From Elusimicrobiota bacterium (GTDB lineage: Bacteria > CG03 > SLGR01 > PWQF01): a stretch of 19,691 nucleotides of DNA. Both the position numbers and the translations under genes were made by a program. Every line of letters begins with the position of its first letter. Position 1 is the first letter of the stretch. Under the pieces are notes generated by a model. That model ran no database searches. It was given only the letters and a program-made list of their open reading frames with translations, and had not been told where the DNA came from. The stretch lies in contig PWOI01000117.1 of NCBI GenBank assembly GCA_003557485.1, positions 1 to 19,691 of the forward strand, written 5' to 3'. Positions 8,805 through 16,007 of the stretch are shown here, piece by piece.

Positions 8805-8902
8805 AAAAACCGTTCCTTTCTTCCGTTATCCAACACATCTCTGAAAAGGCAATTTTAAAAAAAACGCCCCAATAAATCAAATTAGAAAAAGTTCCTGAGA
8901 AG

Positions 8903-9166
8903 TTATTTTTTTTTCTTTCTGGCTGCAGTTCTTTTGAGTTTTTTTTCTGCTCCGTACCAATCCTCCTCGTGGCGCCCGTGTTCTCCGCCGCGGCTTATGT
9001 AACTAAAATATGCCGCAGTGCGCACATCCTCTTCGCTTATTTTCTTTTTACGCGATACCGTTGGTTTCTTCTTCACAGAACTTTTTTTCACTGCATTCTT
9101 TTTTACGGAACTCTTTACGCTTTTTACTGTTTTTTTTGTTTTGGCGGCAACAGGTTTCCTTGGCAT
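8903..9166 (-). CDS. Small lysine-rich basic protein with a DUF2934 domain
   Basis: The 87-residue product has two parts. Residues 1-43 are an extremely lysine-rich tail with repeated KSVKSSVKK/KKSSVKKK units, like bacterial histone-H1-type tails. Residues 44-77 (SEEDVRTAAYFSYISRGGEHGRHEEDWYGAEKKL) match the short DUF2934 pattern (helix, RGG.HG...DW..AE..L). It ends in KKKK. The tail suggests binding to nucleic acid or another polyanion; DUF2934 has no established function that I know. AAAGGAG lies at a good distance before the ATG. It reads in the same direction as the phosphorylase-like gene, 98 bases upstream of it, with no clear terminator between, so the two may share a transcript. Confidence 0.8.
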   Translation of the reverse strand: MPRKPVAAKTKKTVKSVKSSVKKNAVKKSSVKKKPTVSRKKKISEEDVRTAAYFSYISRGGEHGRHEEDWYGAEKKLKRTAARKKKK

Positions 9167-9260
9167 TGTTTTTTTCTCCTTTAAAAATCATATAGATCCG
9201 GCACCCATTTCCTGGTTATTCATATTCTATTTACACTTTTTACTTCATTTGTGACTCATA

Positions 9261-9274
9261 AGATATGAATATCT
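9261..9274. promoter_or_regulatory. Operator-like dyad next to the -10 box of the DUF2934 promoter
   Basis: AGATAT-GA-ATATCT is an inverted repeat with 6-base arms. It directly abuts the minus-strand -10 box (9275-9280), so it would cover the predicted transcription start. Such dyads are common repressor sites, but AT-rich chance palindromes are also common. Confidence 0.3.
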
Positions 9275-9302
9275 CTTATAGCATTTTAAATAAAAAAATC
9301 AA
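9275..9302 (-). promoter_or_regulatory. Candidate promoter for the DUF2934/phosphorylase/GH57 unit
   Basis: On the minus strand TTGATT (9302-9297) is separated by 16 bases from TATAAG (9280-9275). A start near 9268 would give a leader of about 100 bases before the ATG at 9166. Confidence 0.4.
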
Positions 9303-9309
9303 TCCCTGT

Positions 9310-9338
9310 TTGACAAGAAAATCCATTTTATATAATAT
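9310..9338 (+). promoter_or_regulatory. Strong promoter for the GH57-DUF3536 gene, almost leaderless
   Basis: Consensus TTGACA (9310-9315) is followed by TATAAT (9331-9336, spacer 15) or TAATAT (9333-9338, spacer 17). The start would fall at about 9343-9345, only 6-8 bases before the ATG at 9351. Confidence 0.65.
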
Positions 9339-9350
9339 TTATTTCATATC

Positions 9351-10937
9351 ATGGAAAGAAACGTAATCATTCACGGTCATTTCTATCAGCCGCCAAGGAA
9401 AAATCCGTGGAGCGGTCTGCTTGGAAAGCAGGCAGGCGCTTCTCCCGCTGACAACTGGAACGAGCGCATCCTCAATGAATGCTACATGCCTAACACAGAA
9501 GCCCGTATCAATGAAAGCGAAACAGCAAACAACTACGAATTAATTTCCTTCAATATGGGCCCCACGCTCTCTGGCTGGATGGCAGAAAACTATATAGACA
9601 TATATAAAAAGATAATCTCAGCCGATAATCTATCAGGCGGGGCGGCAGCTCTCCCTTACAACCATACAATTCTTCCTCTTGACAACGAATTTATAAGAAA
9701 GATTCAAATATCATGGGGAATCCAACACTTTGAATTAAACTACTCAAGACAGCCTGAGGGTATGTGGCTTCCCGAGTGTGCTGTAAACTACGATGTAATA
9801 GATGATCTGGTGAAAGCAGGAATTAAATATATATTTCTCACACCCGGACAGGCTGAAGCGATAAAGAGAATAAACGGGTATCACTGGTACGATGTTTCTG
9901 ACGGCTCTATAGATGTAAGAAGACCCTACAGGCTTTTCAGCCACAGCGGATATTTAGACGTTTTTTTCTCAAACCAGGAGCTTGCGGTCGATTTTTCATT
10001 TAGAAAGATTCTGGATAATCCGGCAGGCGCAGCGGAAAAAATAGAAAAAATGTTCGGACACAAGCATGCCGAGAACCTGGTGCTGAGTATAGTAACTGAC
10101 GGAGAAACTTTCGGACACCACCACAAAGGAGCAGAAATCGGCCTTGTAAAACTTATAAAAGAGGAACTTCCGGCGAGAGGGATAAAAACGGTAATGCCTT
10201 CAGATTACATAAGAGGCAGAAAACTTGAATGTGAAGTAAAAATAAAAAACAACTCTTCCTGGTCCTGCGTTCACGGAGTCAAGAGATGGATGGAAGATTG
10301 CGGATGCGGAACAGAAGACGGAAGCAATCTGAAATGGAGAAAACCGCTCAGGGAAGCAATAGACTGGCTTGGAAAAACAATAATTGACATTTTCGTTGAG
10401 AAATCTGCCGGATTTTTTAATATTCCGGTTTTAGAGGCTGCCTCTAACTTTGGAAGGGTTATTTCAAACCCTTCAATGCTTTCCGACTTTCACAACAAAT
10501 TTGTCAGGGATGAATTCAGAAACAGCATTACCGTAAACAAAGCTATAGAGCTTATGCATTTTACATGCTATATGTTTACATCGTGCGGCTGGTTTTTCGG
10601 CAATCTGAAGAGGCTTGAGCCGGCTCAAAACATCTCGGTAGCTCTAAGAGCAATAGAAATACTAAAGGACCTTTGGGGTTTAGACCTTGAGCCTGAATTC
10701 TATGCAAAGCTTAATCAGCATGAAGACGCAAAATTCGTATGGGACAATATGGTTATAAAAAGAAAAAAAGAGCCTTATGCAATAGCAGAAGAATTTATGA
10801 ACATTTATAAATTTACCGGAATAAAATGCGATCACCGGGGATACTGGCAGATGGAGATTGTCGATAAAAATCCTTCTAAAAAAATAAAAATGCAAAATTC
10901 CAAAACCGGAGAGGTTTTTGAATTTGAGATAAATTAA
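9351..10937 (+). CDS. GH57 glycoside hydrolase with DUF3536 C-terminal domain
   Basis: The 528-residue protein opens with IHGHFYQPPR (7-16), the GH57 entry motif of this subgroup. The nucleophile segment is GMWLPECAVNYDVID with E142, and the acid/base segment is SIVTDGETFGHHHKG with D250. The region after about residue 290, with WSCVHGVKRWMEDCGC and FTCYMFTSCGWFF, fits DUF3536, which accompanies GH57 in cyanobacterial and other bacterial proteins; known members are often longer than this one. The exact reaction of this subgroup is not settled; alpha-glucan hydrolysis or transfer in the cytoplasm is likely. The ATG is right because the conserved N-terminal motif starts within a few residues. 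No ribosome-binding site is visible and the promoter lies directly upstream, so translation probably starts on a nearly leaderless message. Confidence 0.82.
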   Translation: MERNVIIHGHFYQPPRKNPWSGLLGKQAGASPADNWNERILNECYMPNTEARINESETANNYELISFNMGPTLSGWMAENYIDIYKKIISADNLSGGAAALPYNHTILPLDNEFIRKIQISWGIQHFELNYSRQPEGMWLPECAVNYDVIDDLVKAGIKYIFLTPGQAEAIKRINGYHWYDVSDGSIDVRRPYRLFSHSGYLDVFFSNQELAVDFSFRKILDNPAGAAEKIEKMFGHKHAENLVLSIVTDGETFGHHHKGAEIGLVKLIKEELPARGIKTVMPSDYIRGRKLECEVKIKNNSSWSCVHGVKRWMEDCGCGTEDGSNLKWRKPLREAIDWLGKTIIDIFVEKSAGFFNIPVLEAASNFGRVISNPSMLSDFHNKFVRDEFRNSITVNKAIELMHFTCYMFTSCGWFFGNLKRLEPAQNISVALRAIEILKDLWGLDLEPEFYAKLNQHEDAKFVWDNMVIKRKKEPYAIAEEFMNIYKFTGIKCDHRGYWQMEIVDKNPSKKIKMQNSKTGEVFEFEIN

Positions 10938-10968
10938 GACTTATTTAAAACACTTTTCTTTACACAAC

Positions 10969-10998
10969 TTGACTTAAAGGCTATAAAAAAAGTATATT
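10969..10998 (+). promoter_or_regulatory. Candidate promoter for the ROK kinase operon
   Basis: TTGACT (10969-10974) and TATATT (10993-10998) are separated by 18 bases. Transcription would start near 11005, leaving a leader of about 70 bases that contains the inverted repeat at 11033-11057. Confidence 0.4.
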
Positions 10999-11032
10999 TA
11001 AACTTAAAAGTAATTGTCTGCACTAAAAATAT

Positions 11033-11057
11033 GCATACTAATATTTATTTAGTATGC
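11033..11057. promoter_or_regulatory. Perfect inverted repeat in the leader of the ROK kinase gene
   Basis: GCATACTAA (11033-11041) and TTAGTATGC (11049-11057) are exact reverse complements with a 7-base loop. The repeat ends three bases before the purine-rich ribosome-binding segment AGAGAGG (11061-11067). It may be a repressor operator or an RNA hairpin influencing translation; there is no T-run after it, so it is not a terminator. Confidence 0.5.
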
Positions 11058-11074
11058 TCAAGAGAGGAAAATAA

Positions 11075-11989
11075 ATGAAAAAAGCGATAGGCATAGATAT
11101 CGGTGGAACTATAACTTCCGTAGCTATTGTTGATGAAAATTTCGAAATTTCTTCAAATATTGATTTTCCGACACCGCGCAATCCGGAAGAAGCGGCCGGG
11201 AAAATAATAGAGTCTGTCAATAGAATAGACCCCGAAAAATCATATCCATGCGGCATAGCCGTTTGCGGCCTTATATCTCAGGACGGCCGAATCCTCTATT
11301 CAGCGCCTAACCTGAAGTGGAAAAACATTGAACTGGAAAAACTGTTTTCGGGCCTTGACCGGCAATTTGCAGCCGTAAATGACGGATCGTCCGCAGCCTG
11401 GGGGTGTTACATAGCTGAAGGTAACTCAGAAACTGAAAACCTTCTCTCTATAACAATGGGTACCGGAGTAGGGGGAGGAATAGTTCTAAACGGCAACCTT
11501 ATTTTCGGAGCAGCAGAGATAGGGCATATTAAAATGGACCCTGATGGGCCAGTCTGCGGATGCGGAAAGAAAGGGTGCCTGGAAACATACATAGGGGGCA
11601 TACACATACCTGCAAGAGCTAGGGAGTGGGAGGGACTTGAAGTAGATACTACCCAGCAGCTTTTTGAGCTTGCCGAAGCTGGAAACAGAAAAGCTGTGAA
11701 GTGCTGGGAAAGAATTGGGTTTATAGCGGGTTACATACTTGCCGGCGTTGTCAACTTAAACGGGTCACATAAAATACTTCTCGGAGGCACAGTGGCTTCT
11801 TACGCCGGGGTGTTTTTTATTGATACACTAAGAAAAACTTTAATTGAGAATCTTCTTGCGCCTGAATATCAGCATTGTGAAATAGAGATATCAAAATGGA
11901 AAAACGACATATCCCTCCTGGGCGCTGCCGCCTTATTATTAAAACGTCCTCTGAATATGGATGCAAACAGGATAATTGACAGTCGTTGA
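11075..11989 (+). CDS. ROK-family sugar kinase, probably glucokinase
   Basis: The 304-residue protein carries the ATP-binding DIGGT motif (8-12), a catalytic Asp in VNDGSSAAWG (D103), the MGTGVGGGI phosphate loop (128-136), the sugar/zinc ExGH motif EIGH (148-151) and the ROK zinc cluster CGCGKKGC (C161, C163, C168, with H151). All key residues are present, so it should be an active ATP-dependent hexose kinase, most likely acting on glucose released by the neighbouring glucan enzymes; N-acetylmannosamine or fructose kinases of the same family cannot be excluded. There is no N-terminal helix-turn-helix, so it is an enzyme and not a ROK repressor. AGAGAGG precedes the ATG. It is the first gene of a probable four-gene operon ending at 14927. 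Confidence 0.83.
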   Translation: MKKAIGIDIGGTITSVAIVDENFEISSNIDFPTPRNPEEAAGKIIESVNRIDPEKSYPCGIAVCGLISQDGRILYSAPNLKWKNIELEKLFSGLDRQFAAVNDGSSAAWGCYIAEGNSETENLLSITMGTGVGGGIVLNGNLIFGAAEIGHIKMDPDGPVCGCGKKGCLETYIGGIHIPARAREWEGLEVDTTQQLFELAEAGNRKAVKCWERIGFIAGYILAGVVNLNGSHKILLGGTVASYAGVFFIDTLRKTLIENLLAPEYQHCEIEISKWKNDISLLGAAALLLKRPLNMDANRIIDSR

Positions 11990-12014
11990 TTACAATTAAG
12001 GAGAAAAAAAAACA

Positions 12015-12329
12015 ATGCCGGAAAAAGAGAAAATTATAGCGTTCTTGAGGACACAGTCTGCCAAGCTTTCTGAAATACGCAAAGATATCAATGAGTGTGA
12101 AACTGATATTAATGAACTTATGAGCGAACTGGAAGATGAAAGCCGTCTGGGCTCTCCTGTTATATATGATTTCGGCAGCAAGAAAATAAAAAAATTTGAA
12201 AAAAACCTTGACAATACGGTAAAAAAATACATAAAGGAACTTAAAAAAATCCACACCTCCATAGAAAACATGCAGGACAAATCAAGTGCCGAACTGGATA
12301 GTTACATGAAGGAGTTTTTGGAAGATTAA
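12015..12329 (+). CDS. Small charged coiled-coil protein of unknown function
   Basis: The 104-residue product is highly charged and helical: residues about 5-42 (LRTQSAKLSEIRKDINECETDINELMSELED) and about 56-95 (KKIKKFEKNLDNTVKKYIKELKKIHTSIENM) both show heptad-like spacing of hydrophobic residues, joined by a short loop containing GSPVIYDFG. No signal peptide, membrane segment or known domain is recognised. AAGGAG ends 11 bases before the ATG. It begins 25 bases after the ROK kinase and ends 8 bases before the first GGDEF gene, so it is probably co-expressed with them and could be a partner or scaffold; that role is only inferred from position. Confidence 0.65.
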   Translation: MPEKEKIIAFLRTQSAKLSEIRKDINECETDINELMSELEDESRLGSPVIYDFGSKKIKKFEKNLDNTVKKYIKELKKIHTSIENMQDKSSAELDSYMKEFLED

Positions 12330-12337
12330 AAAAGCTT

Positions 12338-13654
12338 TTGTTAAATGATTACATAAAAGATTTTCTTGGAAAACTATTTATTGCAGTACTCTGCTTTGCC
12401 GTTACTGTAAGCCTCACAAGAAGCAGCAATATACACTTCCATATGGCACTGTATATTGCAATTGAAATACTTGCCTTTGTTCTATTCCCTTTTTTCGGAG
12501 CCATTTCAGTAGCAATTGTTGCCACATTTGCCGCAATTGGAGCTTATATGATTACCGGTGAAATTATTGCACTTATTGCAATAGCTGCTTTTTGGCTGAC
12601 CGCGCGCATTCTAAGCACTTATATGAATGAATTCAACGAACGGGAAGGCTTGCTGCGTTTTGAGCAGGAAAAAAGAGAAAAGGAAGTTACTCAGCTGGCT
12701 TTCAGTAAAAAGGAATTAGAAAAACAACTCCCCGTTTTTAAGGAAAAGCTTTCCAGATATCAGATTCTTTCCGATATATCTTTAAAACTGTCAACTACAT
12801 TTAAGCAGGAAGATATCTATTCATTCATAAAAACATCTCTCCATCAGATATTTCCGGGAAAGAAAATAGATATAATTGCATCTCCAAGCGATCAATATAG
12901 CTTATGGGTAAATCAAAATGCAAGTTCTTTGCTTATCGAAAACACTGGAAAAGATTATCGTTTTTCTGAGTCGCAATCAGATTTTCTGTCTTTGATTGAG
13001 TGTCCTATTTTAAGCCAGCATCACAATGTTATCGCTTCAATAAGAGCTGTGGGAATAAAAGAATCTTTTGCTCCAGGTGACCTCCGGGTTCTGGGGGCAG
13101 TAACTAATATGGCTGCTATTGCCCTTGAAAAATCCAGGTTGTTTATTAGAACGCAGGAACTTTCAATAACAGACTCCCTAACCGGCCTCCATACCCATAA
13201 ATACTTCATGGAAAGACTGGATGAAGAAATAAAAAGGGCAGCCAGATACAGGGAAAACTTTGCTCTTTTTATGATAGATATAGATAAATTTAAAATCTTT
13301 AATGATACTTACGGCCATCAGTATGGAGATAAAGTTTTGCGGCTGGTGGCTCAGTCCATTAGAAAAAATGTAAGGGAAACTGATATCTCCGGAAGGTATG
13401 GAGGGGAAGAGTTCTCTGTCATTCTTTTGAATTCCGAAAAAGAAACTGCTTCTTCCTTAGCCGAAAAAGTAAGAAAAAATATTGAAAATTTAAAGTTTAA
13501 TTTTGAAGGTGACAATGTAAATGTTACAGTAACCATAGGAATAGCCGCCTTCCCGGATAATCCTACAGCTGAATCAATTGTGACAGCAGCAGATAGAGCA
13601 TTATATGAAGGAAAAAGAAAAGGGAGAAACAAAGTTGTTTTTTCAAAGAACTGA
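12338..13654 (+). CDS. Membrane GGDEF protein (diguanylate cyclase) with GAF-like sensor
   Basis: The 438-residue protein starts with about four hydrophobic membrane segments (roughly 12-29, 36-52, 53-72, 74-93). A coiled coil (100-140), a GAF-like domain (about 140-270) and a C-terminal GGDEF domain (about 277-436, SITDSLTGL onward) follow. The catalytic signature is intact as GGEEF (355-359). An inhibitory-site motif RETD (346-349) sits exactly five residues before it, as in product-inhibited cyclases. It should make c-di-GMP from GTP at the membrane in response to a signal sensed by the GAF-like or membrane part. The start is a TTG with no clear ribosome-binding site 8 bases after the previous stop; no ATG gives a complete first membrane segment. 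The gene is followed by an overlapping second GGDEF gene. Confidence 0.83.
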   Translation: MLNDYIKDFLGKLFIAVLCFAVTVSLTRSSNIHFHMALYIAIEILAFVLFPFFGAISVAIVATFAAIGAYMITGEIIALIAIAAFWLTARILSTYMNEFNEREGLLRFEQEKREKEVTQLAFSKKELEKQLPVFKEKLSRYQILSDISLKLSTTFKQEDIYSFIKTSLHQIFPGKKIDIIASPSDQYSLWVNQNASSLLIENTGKDYRFSESQSDFLSLIECPILSQHHNVIASIRAVGIKESFAPGDLRVLGAVTNMAAIALEKSRLFIRTQELSITDSLTGLHTHKYFMERLDEEIKRAARYRENFALFMIDIDKFKIFNDTYGHQYGDKVLRLVAQSIRKNVRETDISGRYGGEEFSVILLNSEKETASSLAEKVRKNIENLKFNFEGDNVNVTVTIGIAAFPDNPTAESIVTAADRALYEGKRKGRNKVVFSKN

Positions 13655-14927
13655 TACATCTTATAAGAAATATCTTTTAATCTTTTCTATAATCGGTGTC
13701 GGTTTAATTATCTTTTGTATTATTAACGAGCACACTGAATTAATGAGTATTATGGGACTTTTAATGACTCTCTTAATTTTACAGTTAGGCAAAGTCCAGG
13801 CTCCGGAAAAATTTGTTCTTCCGCTTGTTTTTATTTCTATCATACTTTTTATTGGCGTAAATGATGCTCTTGTAAGGGGATTCTGGCTGGCCTTTCTTTT
13901 ATCTGTCGCTCCCTATTACAAATTCAAAATTATGCTCAGGTCTTCTTCCTCAATATTTGAGCAAAAATTCACAGTTTTTCAGGATGAAAAACAATTACTT
14001 AACAATTCAATCAAAGAAATCAAAAAAGAAAAAAATACGATTAAGGAAACCTTAACAAGATATGAAAGGCTTTATGAGCTCTCCAGAGATATGGCTCACA
14101 TAGAAGAAAGCAATGAAATAGCTGAAAGGGCTCTTGCTTATATTTCTTTAAAAGGCGATTTTCGTTTTATTGCATTTTATAAAGAAACTCCGGAAGGATA
14201 TATTTATATAACGTCAAAAGGAAATGGCGGCTACGATATTAATGATATTGATGTAATTCGCAAAGAAGCAGCCAGAAGAAACTCATATCTTGAATTTCCG
14301 CTTATTGCAGGAAAAGAGAAACTCGGCAAAATTATCTGTGATGGTGTTATGGATGACAAACAGGTTGAAGAGGTCCGGGTGCTGGTGCATCAGATAACAC
14401 TTGGTTATCAAAAAACTCTTCTGTATGAGAAAGTGCGCGAGCTTTCAAGAAAAGACGGGCTTACCGGCCTTTACCTGAGACGTTATTTGAACCAAAGGCT
14501 TCATGAGGAGGTCAAAAGGGCAAAAAGAGAGAAATATAATATAGCGTTTGCTATGATAGATTTGGACAATTTTAAAGAATATAATGATAAATACGGCCAC
14601 CCTATGGGAGACAGGGCTCTTGAAAAAGTTTCTGAAATTGTAAGGCAAAACATTTATGGCTCAGATTTTGCCGGCCGTTATGGCGGTGAAGAGTTTTGTA
14701 TTTACATGCCTCATGCAGAAAAAGAAGGGGCTGTAAAAAAAATTAATAATATAAGAAAGATGGTTGAATTAAAAACACCTGTTACTGTTTCCATTGGCCT
14801 TTGTTTGTTTCCCGAGGATGCATCCACTCCTAACACATTAATAGAATGTGCAGATAAAGCTCTGTACAAGGCAAAAAAATGCGGAAAGAACTGCATAAAG
14901 ACATACGAGACGGAAGCTAAAACTTGA
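13635..14927 (+). CDS. Second membrane GGDEF protein, inhibitory site absent
   Basis: The architecture parallels the gene before it: hydrophobic N-terminal segments (about residues 13-30, 36-52, 60-76, 80-95), a coiled coil (about 107-150), a GAF-like region (about 150-265) and GGDEF (about 270-425, RKDGLTGLYLRRYL onward). The GGEEF signature (about 350-354) is intact, but the inhibitory-site position reads YGSD instead of RxxD, so feedback inhibition at that site is probably missing. I chose the TTG at 13635 because AGGGAG (13621-13626) lies 8 bases before it; an ATG at 13605 is in frame but has no ribosome-binding site. With this start the gene overlaps the first GGDEF gene by 20 bases. The pair looks like a tandem duplication. 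Its stop codon overlaps the -35 box of the LacI promoter. Confidence 0.8.
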   Translation: MFFQRTDTSYKKYLLIFSIIGVGLIIFCIINEHTELMSIMGLLMTLLILQLGKVQAPEKFVLPLVFISIILFIGVNDALVRGFWLAFLLSVAPYYKFKIMLRSSSSIFEQKFTVFQDEKQLLNNSIKEIKKEKNTIKETLTRYERLYELSRDMAHIEESNEIAERALAYISLKGDFRFIAFYKETPEGYIYITSKGNGGYDINDIDVIRKEAARRNSYLEFPLIAGKEKLGKIICDGVMDDKQVEEVRVLVHQITLGYQKTLLYEKVRELSRKDGLTGLYLRRYLNQRLHEEVKRAKREKYNIAFAMIDLDNFKEYNDKYGHPMGDRALEKVSEIVRQNIYGSDFAGRYGGEEFCIYMPHAEKEGAVKKINNIRKMVELKTPVTVSIGLCLFPEDASTPNTLIECADKALYKAKKCGKNCIKTYETEAKT

Positions 14928-14952
14928 CAGGTTTTTTTTTATTTGTTATAAG
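14924..14952 (+). promoter_or_regulatory. Sigma70-type promoter of the LacI-family regulator operon
   Basis: Consensus TTGACA (14924-14929) is followed after exactly 17 bases by TATAAG (14947-14952). The -35 box overlaps the stop codon of the upstream GGDEF gene. The start would fall near 14959. Confidence 0.7.
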
Positions 14953-14953
14953 C

Positions 14954-14969
14954 ATGTAAACGATTACAT
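14954..14969. promoter_or_regulatory. LacI-family operator overlapping the transcription start
   Basis: ATGTAAACGATTACAT is a near-perfect palindrome (ATGTAA..TTACAT arms) with a central CG, the layout typical of LacI/CcpA/PurR-type operators. It begins two bases after the -10 box and covers the predicted start site, so a bound repressor would block its own promoter. The regulator gene begins 27 bases downstream. Confidence 0.75.
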
Positions 14970-14996
14970 AAATTGGCAGAAAATCTTTAATAAAAT

Positions 14997-16007
14997 ATGA
15001 GTATGCAAAAAATTACAATTAAAAAAATAGCTAAATTAGCCAATATATCCACTGCGACCGTTTCCAGGGCTATTAACAACCCTGAACTTGTTGCAGAAGA
15101 AACCAGGCATAAGGTTATGGAAATTCTCCATAAATATGACTATACGCCAAACCATCTGGCAAAAGGGCTTGTAAGCGGAAAATCCCAGACTCTTTCTCTT
15201 CTGACTCCAAAAGAAGGCAATTTTTTCAATGCCTTTTATTTCAGAGAAACCTTCCTCGGCATAACAGTATCGGCAGCAAGCCGGGGATACAATATTCTTA
15301 TAGACCAGTCTCTGACTCAGACAGGGGATATTATAAAAAGCCGCTTTCCCGTAGACGGATATATAATAGTATCTCCTTCGGAAGACGACCCTTTTGTCAA
15401 AAAACTGGAAGAGAAAAAGTTTCCGGCGGTACTTGTAAACAGAAGGTCATCCAGTTTGAGCTGGGTTGATCTTGACAACCAGGCAGCGGCCGAAGAAGCT
15501 GTAAACTATCTCATTGATCAGGGACATACTGATATTGTTGCAGTTGCCGGAAAACGAAACGTTAAAAACTCTTGCGATAGACTTCAGGGATACAAAAGTG
15601 CTCTGAAAGTAAACGGTATATTATATAATGAGAAATATGTGATATATGGTGACTTCAGTGAAGAAACAACATATATTGAACTGAAAAAACTTCTCACAAA
15701 AAATGAAAACATTACCGCAGTTTTTGCTTTCAACGACCTTATGGCAATTGGGGCAATGAAAGCAATAAGAGAATCAGGAAAAAAACTGCCGCGCGATATA
15801 TCTGTTGTAGGCTTTGACGATATGCCCCCTGCCTCCTACATGTCACCGTCCCTGACAACTATCCGTCAGCCATTCTATCTTATGGGATATCAGGCTTCCA
15901 GGTTTCTTATTGATATAATTGAAAAAAAAGACCAGGCTCCTTTAAAACGTGAATTTGAAGGAGAGCTGGTATTACGGGGATCAGCCGGACCTGTTTTAAA
16001 AAAATGA
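14997..16007 (+). CDS. LacI-family transcriptional regulator, likely autoregulated
   Basis: The 336-residue protein begins with a LacI helix-turn-helix: [21 protein letters not shown] (about 7-27) and a hinge PNHLAKGL (51-58). A periplasmic-binding-protein-like effector domain follows (about 62-332), with [23 protein letters not shown] near its C-terminal end as in sugar-binding family members. It would bind a sugar and release DNA. The palindrome on its own promoter indicates self-regulation, and the downstream envelope genes would follow because they are coupled: the next ATG overlaps its stop in an ATGA. Either the ATG at 14997 or the one two codons later (15003) could be the start; neither has a clear ribosome-binding site. 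The effector cannot be read from sequence. Confidence 0.88.
   Translation: MSMQKITIKKIAKLANISTATVSRAINNPELVAEETRHKVMEILHKYDYTPNHLAKGLVSGKSQTLSLLTPKEGNFFNAFYFRETFLGITVSAASRGYNILIDQSLTQTGDIIKSRFPVDGYIIVSPSEDDPFVKKLEEKKFPAVLVNRRSSSLSWVDLDNQAAAEEAVNYLIDQGHTDIVAVAGKRNVKNSCDRLQGYKSALKVNGILYNEKYVIYGDFSEETTYIELKKLLTKNENITAVFAFNDLMAIGAMKAIRESGKKLPRDISVVGFDDMPPASYMSPSLTTIRQPFYLMGYQASRFLIDIIEKKDQAPLKREFEGELVLRGSAGPVLKK

Noticed and set aside
8866-8874. T-run on the minus strand between the DUF2934 and phosphorylase-like genes as a terminator
   Set aside because: Only a GGGGCG precedes the T-run; no complementary arm is present nearby, so no hairpin can form.
11817-12254. Minus-strand open frame of 145 codons across the ROK/coiled-coil junction
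   Set aside because: Its Phe-rich translation is the complement of Lys-rich helical codons on the plus strand, where start, ribosome-binding site and spacing support the real genes.
12339-12354. Sequence TGTTAAATGATTACAT resembling the LacI operator
   Set aside because: It is one base longer between the arms than the site at 14954-14969, has a TG in place of the central CG and lies at the first codons of the GGDEF gene with no promoter placed around it. Chance similarity in AT-rich coding DNA is more likely.
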